Assembly: GCA_902500805.1 (NCBI GenBank)
Contig: CABVSA010000001.1
Span: 1-64,000, forward strand
DNA from: an uncultured Nitrospira sp.
Lineage (GTDB): Bacteria > Nitrospirota > Nitrospiria > Nitrospirales > Nitrospiraceae
Direction of reading: 5' to 3'
DNA: 64,000 bases
This document shows, one piece after another, positions 54,311 through 61,838 of this stretch. Every line of letters begins with the position of its first letter. Position 1 is the first letter of the stretch. The translations under genes were made by a program, and so were the position numbers. The notes under the pieces are model-generated. The model was not told where the DNA came from. It saw only the letters and a list, made by a program, of their open reading frames with translations, and did no database searches.

Positions 54311-54645
54311 CTCTCGGTGATGTTGGGGAACAAAGACTTCAGCTGCATGGCCAGTCCAATATCCCCGGTGACTTGTAACCGTCCTGACATGGCCATCGCC
54401 ATCCCACTCAATTGCCCATTCAAGACCTTGATGCAATCTTCCCCGGTCATGGACAATGTGACGTGAGGATCCGTATGGACTCCGTCTTTCACAACACAAG
54501 TCCCATTCTGCACCAGGAGGTGATACTGTCCGCCTTGATGCCCCTGGAGATCAAACTGATACACCGCGTCAAGATCTTCCGCTGCCTGCTTATCGAGCTT
54601 GTCGGGTAGGGCGTGGAGCACGTCGTTGATGGTCGTCACTTTCAT
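54307..54645 (-). CDS. SCP2 sterol-binding domain protein
   Basis: Small soluble lipid-binding protein (112 residues) consisting of one SCP2 fold. YQFDLQGHQGGQYHLLVQNG, DPHVTLSMTGEDCIKVLNGQLSGMAMAMSGRLQVTGDIGLAMQL (split: D-x-x-x-x-M-x-x-x-x-x-x-x-x-x-G, S-G-R-L-x-x-x-G-D) follow the family pattern. It lies downstream of the AdoMet-decarboxylase-like gene, but a terminator separates them. Confidence 0.88.
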   Translation of the reverse strand: MKVTTINDVLHALPDKLDKQAAEDLDAVYQFDLQGHQGGQYHLLVQNGTCVVKDGVHTDPHVTLSMTGEDCIKVLNGQLSGMAMAMSGRLQVTGDIGLAMQLKSLFPNITES

Positions 54646-54678
54646 AGTTGGATATCAGACTCAGGATGAGAGAGTGTA

Positions 54679-54716
54679 TAAAACACGTCGGGGGCGCCAA
54701 CTGTGCGCCCCCGACG
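54679..54716 (-). terminator. Rho-independent terminator after the AdoMet decarboxylase gene
   Basis: Minus strand 12-bp perfect GC-rich stem (GCGCCCCCGACG, 54705-54716, pairs with CGTCGGGGGCGC, 54686-54697) with a 7-base loop, followed by TGTTTTATA. It begins 23 bp after the upstream gene's stop. Confidence 0.8.
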
Positions 54717-54738
54717 AGATCCCAACGCGGATGAGAAT

Positions 54739-55179
54739 CTAATAGCGAAGCGTGGCCGTCGCAACACTACGACGGGCGCCGAAAAACTCTTTTGAAAACG
54801 ATTCGACAATCGCCGGATCATACCCTTTGCAACTGAAAATGTCGAGGTAGGCATGGTTGGTGGCGTTGGCAAAATGGCCGCTGATCAAGGACGTGGAAAT
54901 CAGCTGCACCATCGAATATCCTGCCACAGGTCCATCGCCAAAATCGACGACCTGACATTCGCCGAAGCGTTTCATTCCGATGAGCTCGCAGAGCTCGATC
55001 ACATAGCGCTTGATATATTCGGCATCTCGGATAAGTTCAGGATTGCAATCGTGGAGGTCAACTGCGGTGCAGAGTCCCCAGGCCTTGCCGCTTCCCACCA
55101 TATCTTGGATAGGGCGGGCAGGAGCCTCAGGGGCAGTGGATGGTAAGATCGTGGACTCGGAACTAGCCGAGGTACTCAT
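54739..55179 (-). CDS. S-adenosylmethionine decarboxylase-like protein
   Basis: 146 residues. The core resembles prokaryotic pyruvoyl AdoMet decarboxylase (SpeH/SpeD2), which makes decarboxylated SAM for spermidine synthesis. Aligning ISTSLISGHF...DIFSC with the Thermotoga-type enzyme keeps the three catalytic residues in exact register: self-cleavage Ser (S97), His (H102) and Cys (C117), whereas the residues flanking the Ser differ (Thr-Ser-Leu rather than Glu-Ser-His). A ~30-residue Ser/Pro/Ala-rich extension precedes the domain. No spermidine synthase gene is nearby. Confidence 0.75.
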   Translation of the reverse strand: MSTSASSESTILPSTAPEAPARPIQDMVGSGKAWGLCTAVDLHDCNPELIRDAEYIKRYVIELCELIGMKRFGECQVVDFGDGPVAGYSMVQLISTSLISGHFANATNHAYLDIFSCKGYDPAIVESFSKEFFGARRSVATATLRY

Positions 55180-55235
55180 AGAGGGGGGTTCCCTTTCTGT
55201 AAGAAGGTTGAAGAGACAGGAGCTGTCATGCGTGA

Positions 55236-55244
55236 ACTATACCA
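55236..55244 (-). promoter_or_regulatory. Extended -10 promoter for the AdoMet decarboxylase-like gene
   Basis: TGGTATAGT on the minus strand (TG extension plus TATAGT), about 55 bp before the gene; the -35 region is weak and A-rich. Confidence 0.4.
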
Positions 55245-55350
55245 TGTTTTTTTTCCGATCGTATGAGATGATAAAGAATATTTTGGCTCCGGCAGGAAGA
55301 CCGTCATCGATTAGTTGACAAGGTCTCGACCCTCAGGAAGAATAGGCACT

Positions 55351-55515
55351 ATGGTCTCTACTTCAGACGCACCTCGAATTGAGTTGCCGGATCGTCTCTG
55401 CACCTGGTGCAAAGTGATCATGACCAAACGGCTGGTCGGGGGAAAACAGTTTATTCATTACACCTGCCCAAAGTGCATTTTTCAGCACACTCGCCGCCTG
55501 ACATCAAAATCATAA
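55351..55515 (+). CDS. Small zinc-ribbon protein
   Basis: 54 residues with two CxxC pairs (LCTWCK and YTCPKCIF) 23 residues apart, a likely single zinc ribbon, and a basic tail. AGGAAG precedes the ATG at 55351; the frame opens at 55315. Divergent from the AdoMet-decarboxylase-like gene. Function unknown; perhaps nucleic-acid or protein binding. Confidence 0.65.
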   Translation: MVSTSDAPRIELPDRLCTWCKVIMTKRLVGGKQFIHYTCPKCIFQHTRRLTSKS

Positions 55516-56152
55516 CCATATGACTTTATTTTCTATTTTCATTTCAAGGCACTGAAGTTCACAGGCTCTGTCTAGACGGAATCGTCACCTCCATACACCC
55601 GTGAACCCCCAGCATGCATCGCCTCCCTGGTGACAATATCTCACGCGTACCCAGTCCCGGCAGTCCGGAACCGCTCGAAAGTTGATTCCTGTCTAACTCC
55701 AATTAGAACCAGACGGCCCCCTTACTGAACGAACGGAGAGCTATTCAGCGCAATCCAAATGGACGGGGCTATCGGAAGACCTCTCCTGCCCAGGTCGGCA
55801 CGGAGACGATTATGCGACCGTTCAACAAGCCAGACACGATTCCATAGCCCCCCGCGTTGCAATCGCCCCTTCCGACCAACCTCGACATGTGAAGACTTGC
55901 ACTTAAATCCCATCGCCATGTCTCCTGTTTCCATCACCAGAGCAAGAGGGTAACAGCAGTCCAAGACGTTCCTGAAACTCTAATCAGAGTTACTCATACC
56001 AGTTCGTGGTCCTTCAACTGGCTCGGGCCTCGAGCAGAGTCGAAGGGTGGGCTTATGGCGACACGGAAAACCGGGGCATACTTGAAGGAGTATGTCGAGG
56101 ATACGAAAGACGAGTCGGCCAGGGCAGCTGACGCGTTCGGAAACAATGCCGG
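55516..56152. other. Long intergenic region
   Basis: About 640 bp with no convincing gene. Short frames on both strands (e.g. 55722-55964 minus) lack domains. It contains the REP-like imperfect inverted repeat at 56011-56045 and a small hairpin CATACT-TGAAGG-AGTATG near 56079-56096. No tRNA or other RNA family was recognised. Confidence 0.5.
56011..56045. repeat. REP-like imperfect palindrome
   Basis: CCTTC-A-ACT-GG-CTCG and CGAG-CA-GAGT-C-GAAGG form an imperfect stem around GGCCT. Extragenic elements of the form CCTTCGACTC..GAGTCGAAGG are common dispersed repeats in many bacterial genomes. A fragment of similar type (CTCGACTGAGCTCGCCGAAGTC) lies near 58175-58197. Confidence 0.4.
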
Positions 56153-56515
56153 TTAAAGTTTTCCCGATACCAATGTCCGCACTTGCTCCATACGCCGACG
56201 ATTGACTCCAAGATCGCTATACCCCGTCCTGGAGGCTGAACGAAACTGAATGGTCTTAGTCGTCTCGTCGAGAACAAACTCGATATCGTCGACAAACCGA
56301 AGCAGGAGACTGGTGAACTCATAGCGGAGGTAGGCCCCATCTTCTTCGATGAGTGTGGCACGAGGCAAACTCGCTATGACCGCCTTCAAGGCCTCCGTTG
56401 CTTCGGCCCGAGATTTCTTGTACCGAAACGGCGCAATGGCATGCGTCTCATCAGTCGCCTGAGTCGAGACACAATTGGGGCTTGAGGGACATGCTGACAA
56501 GGTTCGTTCGCTCAT
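56153..56515 (-). CDS. DUF1499 family protein
   Basis: 120 residues. CPSSPNCVSTQATDE at the start and FRSASRTGYSDLGVNRRRMEQVR near the C-terminus (key: R-S-A-S-R-x-G-x-x-D-x-G-x-N-R-x-R) define DUF1499. No biochemical function is known. Its ATG overlaps the FKBP-type gene's stop by four bases. Confidence 0.9.
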   Translation of the reverse strand: MSERTLSACPSSPNCVSTQATDETHAIAPFRYKKSRAEATEALKAVIASLPRATLIEEDGAYLRYEFTSLLLRFVDDIEFVLDETTKTIQFRSASRTGYSDLGVNRRRMEQVRTLVSGKL

Positions 56516-56922
56516 GGAAGTGTCACTTTACCCTCTCCCACTATGGTGCGCAACCAGACTTCGACCTCCAGTACCGCATCAGCCGGAATAAACCCCGGGA
56601 CGCCCTTGTCGCGATAAGCCAGATGTGGGCTGATGCGAACCCGCCGATAGCCGCCGACTTTCATGCCTAGCAGCGCGTGTTCCACGCCGGCAATCATCTG
56701 ACGGCTACCTAGCCGGGTTTTGTGGTCGATCAAGGTGGTACCATCCACAACCCGAATCACGTCCTTCGGCAGAGACCTGATCTGCGCTTCCTGAATTCTC
56801 ACCTCCTCGCCGTTATTCAGAAACATTCGAGAGTTATAGATGACGTGATCGCCTTGTTGGGCCTCACGCCCCTCCCCCTCTTGCTCTTCGAGCAACCTCA
56901 GGCCGCTGAGTCGTTTCATCAC
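56512..56922 (-). CDS. FKBP-type peptidyl-prolyl isomerase-like protein
   Basis: 136 residues with an FKBP fold. HVIYNSRMFLNNGEEV opens it, and GVEHALLGMKVGGYRRVRISPHLAYRDKG with GFIPADAVLEVEVWL is the core (key: G-M-K-x-G-x-x-R, P-x-x-x-A-Y, I-P-x-x-A-x-L). The insertion around residues 45-70 is longer than in minimal FKBPs. No signal peptide, so cytosolic. Middle gene of a three-gene operon. Confidence 0.85.
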   Translation of the reverse strand: MMKRLSGLRLLEEQEGEGREAQQGDHVIYNSRMFLNNGEEVRIQEAQIRSLPKDVIRVVDGTTLIDHKTRLGSRQMIAGVEHALLGMKVGGYRRVRISPHLAYRDKGVPGFIPADAVLEVEVWLRTIVGEGKVTLP

Positions 56923-56928
56923 AGAGCC

Positions 56929-58038
56929 TCAGTAGGAAATGGTCGCCAGCGTCGGCTGTGTCTCACCTTGGTCCACGACCGTGACCGACACCCGTCCAAG
57001 GATGCGACCGTCTGCCGCTTCGACATCCACCCGCCAATCGCCTGGATCGAGACGTTGCTTGAAGCTATAGGCTCGATAACCTCCCTCGCGCCCCCCCGAT
57101 ATCCTGAGTGGAATCTTATCTGCATGGACAAAAGGCCGGCTGCTATGAGCGCGATAGTACCAGTGATGATAGATCGTGGTATTGAGGTCGACCGGGGCAA
57201 ACACGGCGGTGAAGCAATAGATCGGCGTGTTCGAAGGGAACGTGGTATCCGATCGTTTCCAGAACTCATACCACTGTCGTTCAAAGGCTAATTCGAATTG
57301 GTCTCCGGGTCGCTTGACATCGTGATAGATCCCACCGAACTTCAGCGAGAGCGGCACGGGGGGAATCCAATTCAAAAAATAAAACCCGACAAGCACCCCG
57401 ATCAGCGCCGCAGCAGGAACGGTCACGCCGATGCCTTCCTCCCGCGATCGGTCTGGATTGTTTCGATAGATCAACTGGGCCACGCGTAAAATGACCGCGA
57501 CGCTCAGCATCGCCCCGACCACAAAAATTGCCACATTCATGTAGCCGGTGATCACGGGCAAGAAAAACGTGAAGAACGCAAAGCAGACCACCGCGTAGAG
57601 ACTGACAAGCAATCGAAGATTCGAAAGCCGGTCACGCAAGAACTCATTGGCCACTAAGAGCATGATCAGCAAGGTAAAGAACACTGCGGTGCCGGAGAAG
57701 GTGGCGCTGCGCGAATAGAAAATCGTGTAGGCACTGAAGAGGCTGCCTAACAGAAACTGGCTGGCCATGGGATAATATGGACGGCTCTCTAACACCCAGC
57801 GCATGAAGGGAGAGGATGCCGTACGCTGTTCAGGATCCGGCGGAGACTCCATTCCGACCCGGCCTGTCAACACAATCAAGGCTCCAAGCATGGCAAGATA
57901 CAGCAGGAGGATTAAATTATCTTGAAGCCGGTCTATCCGCGTGAGCGTCAGCGTATCGTACGTCACGCCGGAGAGGAAGAACACAGCTGGCATAAACGGT
58001 TTTGTAAGAAGAGACTGAACTTTGGTCAGAGGACTCAT
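56929..58038 (-). CDS. DUF2914 membrane protein
   Basis: 369 residues: about seven membrane helices in the first 235, then a globular C-terminal DUF2914 domain with IYCFTAVFAPVDLNTTIYHHWYYR and RAYSFKQRLDPGDWRVDVEAADGRILGRVSVTV (key: H-x-W-Y-x, G-x-W-R-V-x-V). Function unknown. First gene of the DUF2914-FKBP-DUF1499 operon (6-bp gap, then 4-bp overlap). Confidence 0.85.
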   Translation of the reverse strand: MSPLTKVQSLLTKPFMPAVFFLSGVTYDTLTLTRIDRLQDNLILLLYLAMLGALIVLTGRVGMESPPDPEQRTASSPFMRWVLESRPYYPMASQFLLGSLFSAYTIFYSRSATFSGTAVFFTLLIMLLVANEFLRDRLSNLRLLVSLYAVVCFAFFTFFLPVITGYMNVAIFVVGAMLSVAVILRVAQLIYRNNPDRSREEGIGVTVPAAALIGVLVGFYFLNWIPPVPLSLKFGGIYHDVKRPGDQFELAFERQWYEFWKRSDTTFPSNTPIYCFTAVFAPVDLNTTIYHHWYYRAHSSRPFVHADKIPLRISGGREGGYRAYSFKQRLDPGDWRVDVEAADGRILGRVSVTVVDQGETQPTLATISY

Positions 58039-58378
58039 GCCTTTACTGCGCGAAATCTCGTTCGATTGTTCGATACTACTGAATCGTACGGGAGCCTACA
58101 CCATGCCAGAGACGGATGCGCGGATGCTCAACACGGTCACCATCTCATCCGCCCAACTCCAGCGCGCGGCTCGACTGAGCTCGCCGAAGTCCGAGACGTG
58201 ACTTTCACCGACCAAGGCCGCACTCTCGTGCCTTGTTGGTCGTATCTCGTATTTCGCAAGCGAACGACGCTTCACCGTTCGACATACCCACGGCTCTGAG
58301 TTCTATGGAAGGGCGAGATATGTTTCACGCGCGTGAATCGATGCGAGCACACAATTGAAGGCTTTTTTGAGTATTCCG
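58039..58378. other. Intergenic region with a palindrome
   Basis: 340 bp between the end of the 353-residue protein gene and the start of the DUF2914 operon. It holds a REP-like fragment near 58175-58197 and the perfect 14-bp palindrome TTCACGCGCGTGAA at 58324-58337. No gene or RNA was recognised. Confidence 0.5.
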
Positions 58379-59440
58379 TCATACAAAGGCAGGCAGCGGC
58401 GCATACACGACAGGATGCCCGATCACTCGTTCCAACCAGGGTGCCATGTCGTCCTCTGGGAGCGGTGCTTGGTTGAGACGCACTTCAACCTTGAACTGTT
58501 CATGCCCCCCAACAATACCGATGATCGCGGAGGCATCGCCACGGTCAGGTAAGAGCGTCTGTGTCTGAAACTCACAGAGCGTGGCGTAGAGAACCCCATC
58601 AGGCTTGATGGCAGTTAATATCTCAGGAAGTTCATCCAGCGGGCAGTGGACCGAACATCGATACATCAGCCGCGCGCTTGGCTCAATGGCTTGGAACTCA
58701 GCCAACGCCGCTTCGGAAAACCCCGTCAGATAGGCTCGAACCCCGGCCGGTTCAGGATGGAATGTCTCTGCGAGCTTACTGGACGGAACGAGAAATTCAA
58801 ACGCATCGGACGTATTATACTCAAATTGGCAGGGGCCAAAAGCATCGGGCCATGAGCAGAAGAACGGGAAAGATGTGTCAGCAGGCCGCAGGACGACCCC
58901 CTCCTTCTCTACGTAGGTTTCGATCGGGAGATCCAGGAGGGTGATCGCTTCCAGAAATGCCGCTCGCCGCTCGTCCAGCCATCGCATCCGGTCCGTATCA
59001 CCCCGCGTTTCCCCTGGGGTGATGACGTGGCTCGTTTGAAGCCGGATTCGAATGAACGAATGGGCATGGCGAAATCCGATCCAGCACATCGCACGCGACT
59101 CGTGAAATCTTAGGCGTTCTCGAATGCGCCAAGGATGACTGATGGAGCAATAGGTTCCGATGTCCTGATGCCGCTGGTAAACCGTATGATAGGCACCGGA
59201 CAGGAGAAAGAAATCCCCGCGCCACCCTTCCCGCACATGGATCAGGGTGACATCTTCCGTCGCCCACGGATCAAGCTGATCGATGGCATCAAGAGACGGG
59301 ACCGTCCATTCCTCAACGTAACAGATGACATCCTGAGCCGGCGAGACTGGTTTCAACCCCAGAGCCGCCAGCCGTTCCCCGACTGCGAGCGCATGCTGAA
59401 AACTCAATGGCGTCGTCGTTTCCCACCGCCGCTCTCGCAC
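58379..59440 (-). CDS. Protein of unknown function (353 residues)
   Basis: Not recognised. Soluble, acidic, rich in aromatic residues and His, with no signal peptide or membrane segment. Features are several Trp-containing stretches (VREGWRGDFFLLSG, SWPDAFGPCQFEYN) and a central DTDRMRWLDERRAAFLEAI helix. Composition and length suggest a folded multi-domain protein. It lies upstream of the DUF2914 operon and 98 bp after the YajG-like lipoprotein gene. No function inferred. Confidence 0.7.
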   Translation of the reverse strand: MRERRWETTTPLSFQHALAVGERLAALGLKPVSPAQDVICYVEEWTVPSLDAIDQLDPWATEDVTLIHVREGWRGDFFLLSGAYHTVYQRHQDIGTYCSISHPWRIRERLRFHESRAMCWIGFRHAHSFIRIRLQTSHVITPGETRGDTDRMRWLDERRAAFLEAITLLDLPIETYVEKEGVVLRPADTSFPFFCSWPDAFGPCQFEYNTSDAFEFLVPSSKLAETFHPEPAGVRAYLTGFSEAALAEFQAIEPSARLMYRCSVHCPLDELPEILTAIKPDGVLYATLCEFQTQTLLPDRGDASAIIGIVGGHEQFKVEVRLNQAPLPEDDMAPWLERVIGHPVVYAPLPAFV

Positions 59441-59538
59441 GAATCATTTCCTTTAGCGCGCCCCGAGATCAGAGGCAGCACGGTACGCACACCGACGCCC
59501 GCATCTCCTCCACCGGATTCGATGGAAGTTCCACCCGC

Positions 59539-60186
59539 TCATTTCTGCCGGACCGACCTCAACGCCTTACGCTCGATCATTGTGTCGCCCAGCAGTCGCT
59601 CGATTCCATCCCGCAAGGTGGCGGAGAGTTGCTCCTGCACATCGTCATTGTTGAACCAAAAGACGGTTCGTGAACGAGCCCCTTCTACCCTGCGAATAGT
59701 GGTGCTGTGATCAGACTGATTTTGTGCCTGCACATGAAAGCGGCTGCTGGTTTCAATCACCGTCGAAAAGACCCGACTCTTGGCGCTCGCTGAAAAATCT
59801 TGCACCTGGCCGGTGATGACGATGTCCGCATCAGGTACCGCCCCGGCCGGCGCGACGCGCACGTTCCAGACACGATCGTTCCACCCTCTGGTTTTCAATC
59901 GGTCCGCAAGCCGCTGCGTCAGCATGTCCGCGAGTCGATCGCCCGGCACATTGAAATACGTCGTGCCTCCCCACAGATGTGTGCGTGTCCCGACACGGCT
60001 TTTATCCGTCCGTCGATCCTCAAAGGGTTCAATGACGATCTTGACTGGCTCGATGTCGGTCACCTGCACCATCGGCAGCTTTTCACGCAAGTCGAGAGTC
60101 CGCACCTCTCCCGTTCCCCGACAACCAGCCAACATCGCCGCCACCATGACGGCACAGCCCAGCACTCGCAACAACGATGGCTTCAC
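59539..60186 (-). CDS. YajG-like lipoprotein
   Basis: 215 residues with a lipoprotein signal peptide ending in MLAGC (residues 18-22). IVIEPFEDRRTDKSRVGTR (key: F-x-D-x-R), GDRLADMLTQRLADRLKTRGW and DADIVITGQVQDFSASA match the YajG/outer-membrane lipoprotein pattern. The Asp after the Cys (+2) sorting signal is absent (Arg instead), so it would go to the outer membrane. Function unknown. Confidence 0.8.
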   Translation of the reverse strand: MKPSLLRVLGCAVMVAAMLAGCRGTGEVRTLDLREKLPMVQVTDIEPVKIVIEPFEDRRTDKSRVGTRTHLWGGTTYFNVPGDRLADMLTQRLADRLKTRGWNDRVWNVRVAPAGAVPDADIVITGQVQDFSASAKSRVFSTVIETSSRFHVQAQNQSDHSTTIRRVEGARSRTVFWFNNDDVQEQLSATLRDGIERLLGDTMIERKALRSVRQK

Positions 60187-60270
60187 AGGCGCCTCCCTGT
60201 CAAAGTTGGGACTATAGTAGTGGGCACAGTCTACCCAAGTTGAGCCTCGGAGACAATTAGGATTACATGG

Positions 60271-60891
60271 TTACTGAGTGATGATAGGAAGCATCGACTC
60301 AAAGGTCTCGCAAGCCACCTGAGGCAGGTTCCCGGTCTGAACGTTCACGTCCTCAAAAGAAAAACACCGCACCACCTTCATCAGTGGTCGCTCAGCCACG
60401 ATGGCGGCAATCTGGGCCTTTCGGTCATGCATAATCGGAAAGGTATAGCCTTCTCCCCGTTTCCACTCCCAGAGCGACGGGGCCAGCGACAATTCCAACC
60501 CTCTTCCTGCTATTTGGTGAAATCGTCCAAGAAGTTGTTGTTTATAGTGCCGAAGTCCTCCACCTTCCAACAGCAGGGCGCATACCACGTAATGCCCCCA
60601 CCAGACCAACGTACGGAACGTGAACGTATGCCCGCCCTGAAAGTGTTTGGGATAGTCGAGATACTGATAGGGAAAATCCTCCAGATGTTCGCCCTTCACG
60701 AGTTGATGGATCTTCGAGTCAAAACCGGGAGGGGTCATGAGCGTGACAGCGGGAAGGTCCGCTTGCAGCGCCCGGTGCGTCTCTTCGAGCATACGTCTGA
60801 TCTTCGCCGATATGGCCGCTTTTCTCCGAAAAAACTGCGCATCGGACAGTAACACCGTTTCGTCATTGGTGAATGCAAGTGACTGAGGCAT
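60271..60891 (-). CDS. Protein of unknown function (206 residues)
   Basis: Not recognised. Soluble, with a basic N-terminal helical part (FFRRKAAISAKIRRMLEETHRAL) and a C-terminal part rich in aromatic residues (FTFRTLVWWGHYVVCALLLEGGG, SLWEWKRGEGYTFP). No signal peptide. It lies between the YajG-like lipoprotein and a zinc-binding protein, all leftward with short gaps, so they may be co-transcribed. Confidence 0.7.
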   Translation of the reverse strand: MPQSLAFTNDETVLLSDAQFFRRKAAISAKIRRMLEETHRALQADLPAVTLMTPPGFDSKIHQLVKGEHLEDFPYQYLDYPKHFQGGHTFTFRTLVWWGHYVVCALLLEGGGLRHYKQQLLGRFHQIAGRGLELSLAPSLWEWKRGEGYTFPIMHDRKAQIAAIVAERPLMKVVRCFSFEDVNVQTGNLPQVACETFESMLPIITQ

Positions 60892-60945
60892 CGCATCACA
60901 GAGGAACGCGCGAGTCTATACTGGCTATCAACTGATAACGGTCAG

Positions 60946-61317
60946 CTATTTTTGGCGCGTTTCAAAGGCCAAGACCGTGACGTCGTACAGACGACGACAG
61001 TCGGCACAACGAAGCCGCACCCGATCCTGAAACACATCCATCTCCCGAAGGGTGAGCGACGCGGCATGGGAGGCGACGCAGGCCTTGAGGTAGTCTTCCC
61101 CTGGCGGTTCGACTCGGAGAGCCCCTTCTACAGCCGCCTGCTGTGCCGACGAAGCAATTGCGGTGACGGTCGCAATGCTCAGATGGTGGGCCGACTTGCA
61201 AGAACTGCAGAGGAGAACCACCGCGTTCTCCTCAGTCATTCTCTTCACCGTCACGCAGAGGGGATGAACCGACCAGCACTGCTGCAGAAAGGCCCCACTC
61301 CGGATGACCTGTGTCAT
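60946..61317 (-). CDS. Small CxxC zinc-binding protein
   Basis: Unknown protein with two CxxC pairs (LCSSCKSAHH and RCADCRRLYD) separated by about 65 residues, a possible split zinc ribbon. Two starts are credible: ATG 61317 (123 residues, GAGAAG upstream) or ATG 61239 (97 residues, GGTGAAGAGA upstream), the latter beginning close to the first CxxC. Function unknown. Confidence 0.6.
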   Translation of the reverse strand: MTQVIRSGAFLQQCWSVHPLCVTVKRMTEENAVVLLCSSCKSAHHLSIATVTAIASSAQQAAVEGALRVEPPGEDYLKACVASHAASLTLREMDVFQDRVRLRCADCRRLYDVTVLAFETRQK

Positions 61318-61416
61318 GATTCTTCTCGTGAAACGGTGAGGTAACCGCAGGCGTCCTCACCAATTGTTCAGTTGACCGCTGGTGGACATCGAACAGGAAC
61401 AGAAGAGAACCAGAAT

Positions 61417-61770
61417 TCAGGGCATGGCTGCCGCAGGCGATCCATCGTTGTTCGGAGAAGGAACGAGACTCCCCTCCTGGACCGCACGACAAGCCTTGCA
61501 TACCCGCGGTCTGGCTTTCAGAAAGGAGACCTTCCCACTGGCAAGACAACTGTAATGGACAAATTCGTCACAGACCGTGCAGCGAGACCAGCCTCCGCGA
61601 AGCATGGTTTTGTCTCGATAGAGATCTTCTCGGCACACTCGGCATAGGCGCGCTTGAACTGGGAGCGTCATCGGCTCCCACTCACCACCAGCTTTTCGAA
61701 TACTCATAAGACCGAAGTATAACGAGGCGATCAGCGGAAAAACAAGCAAGTCTCCGCCTCGATCATTCAC
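61417..61770 (-). CDS. Small C4HC3 (PHD/RING-CH-like) zinc-finger protein
   Basis: In the 117-residue form the metal ligands are C43-x2-C46-x17-C64-x2-C67-x4-H72-x2-C75-x15-C91-x2-C94, the spacing of a PHD or RING-CH finger. Such fingers are common in eukaryotes and rare in bacteria. Starts at 61707 or 61671 (GGGAG upstream) are possible and keep the finger complete. The C-terminal tail is Ser/Pro/Asn/Ala-rich. No homologue recognised. Confidence 0.6.
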   Translation of the reverse strand: MNDRGGDLLVFPLIASLYFGLMSIRKAGGEWEPMTLPVQARLCRVCREDLYRDKTMLRGGWSRCTVCDEFVHYSCLASGKVSFLKARPRVCKACRAVQEGSLVPSPNNDGSPAAAMP

Positions 61771-61838
61771 CGAATCAAACCACCTCCATCAGTGGTTGTT
61801 ATCCAACAGTCCGGTAATGTCCGGACTGGATGTGAGCT

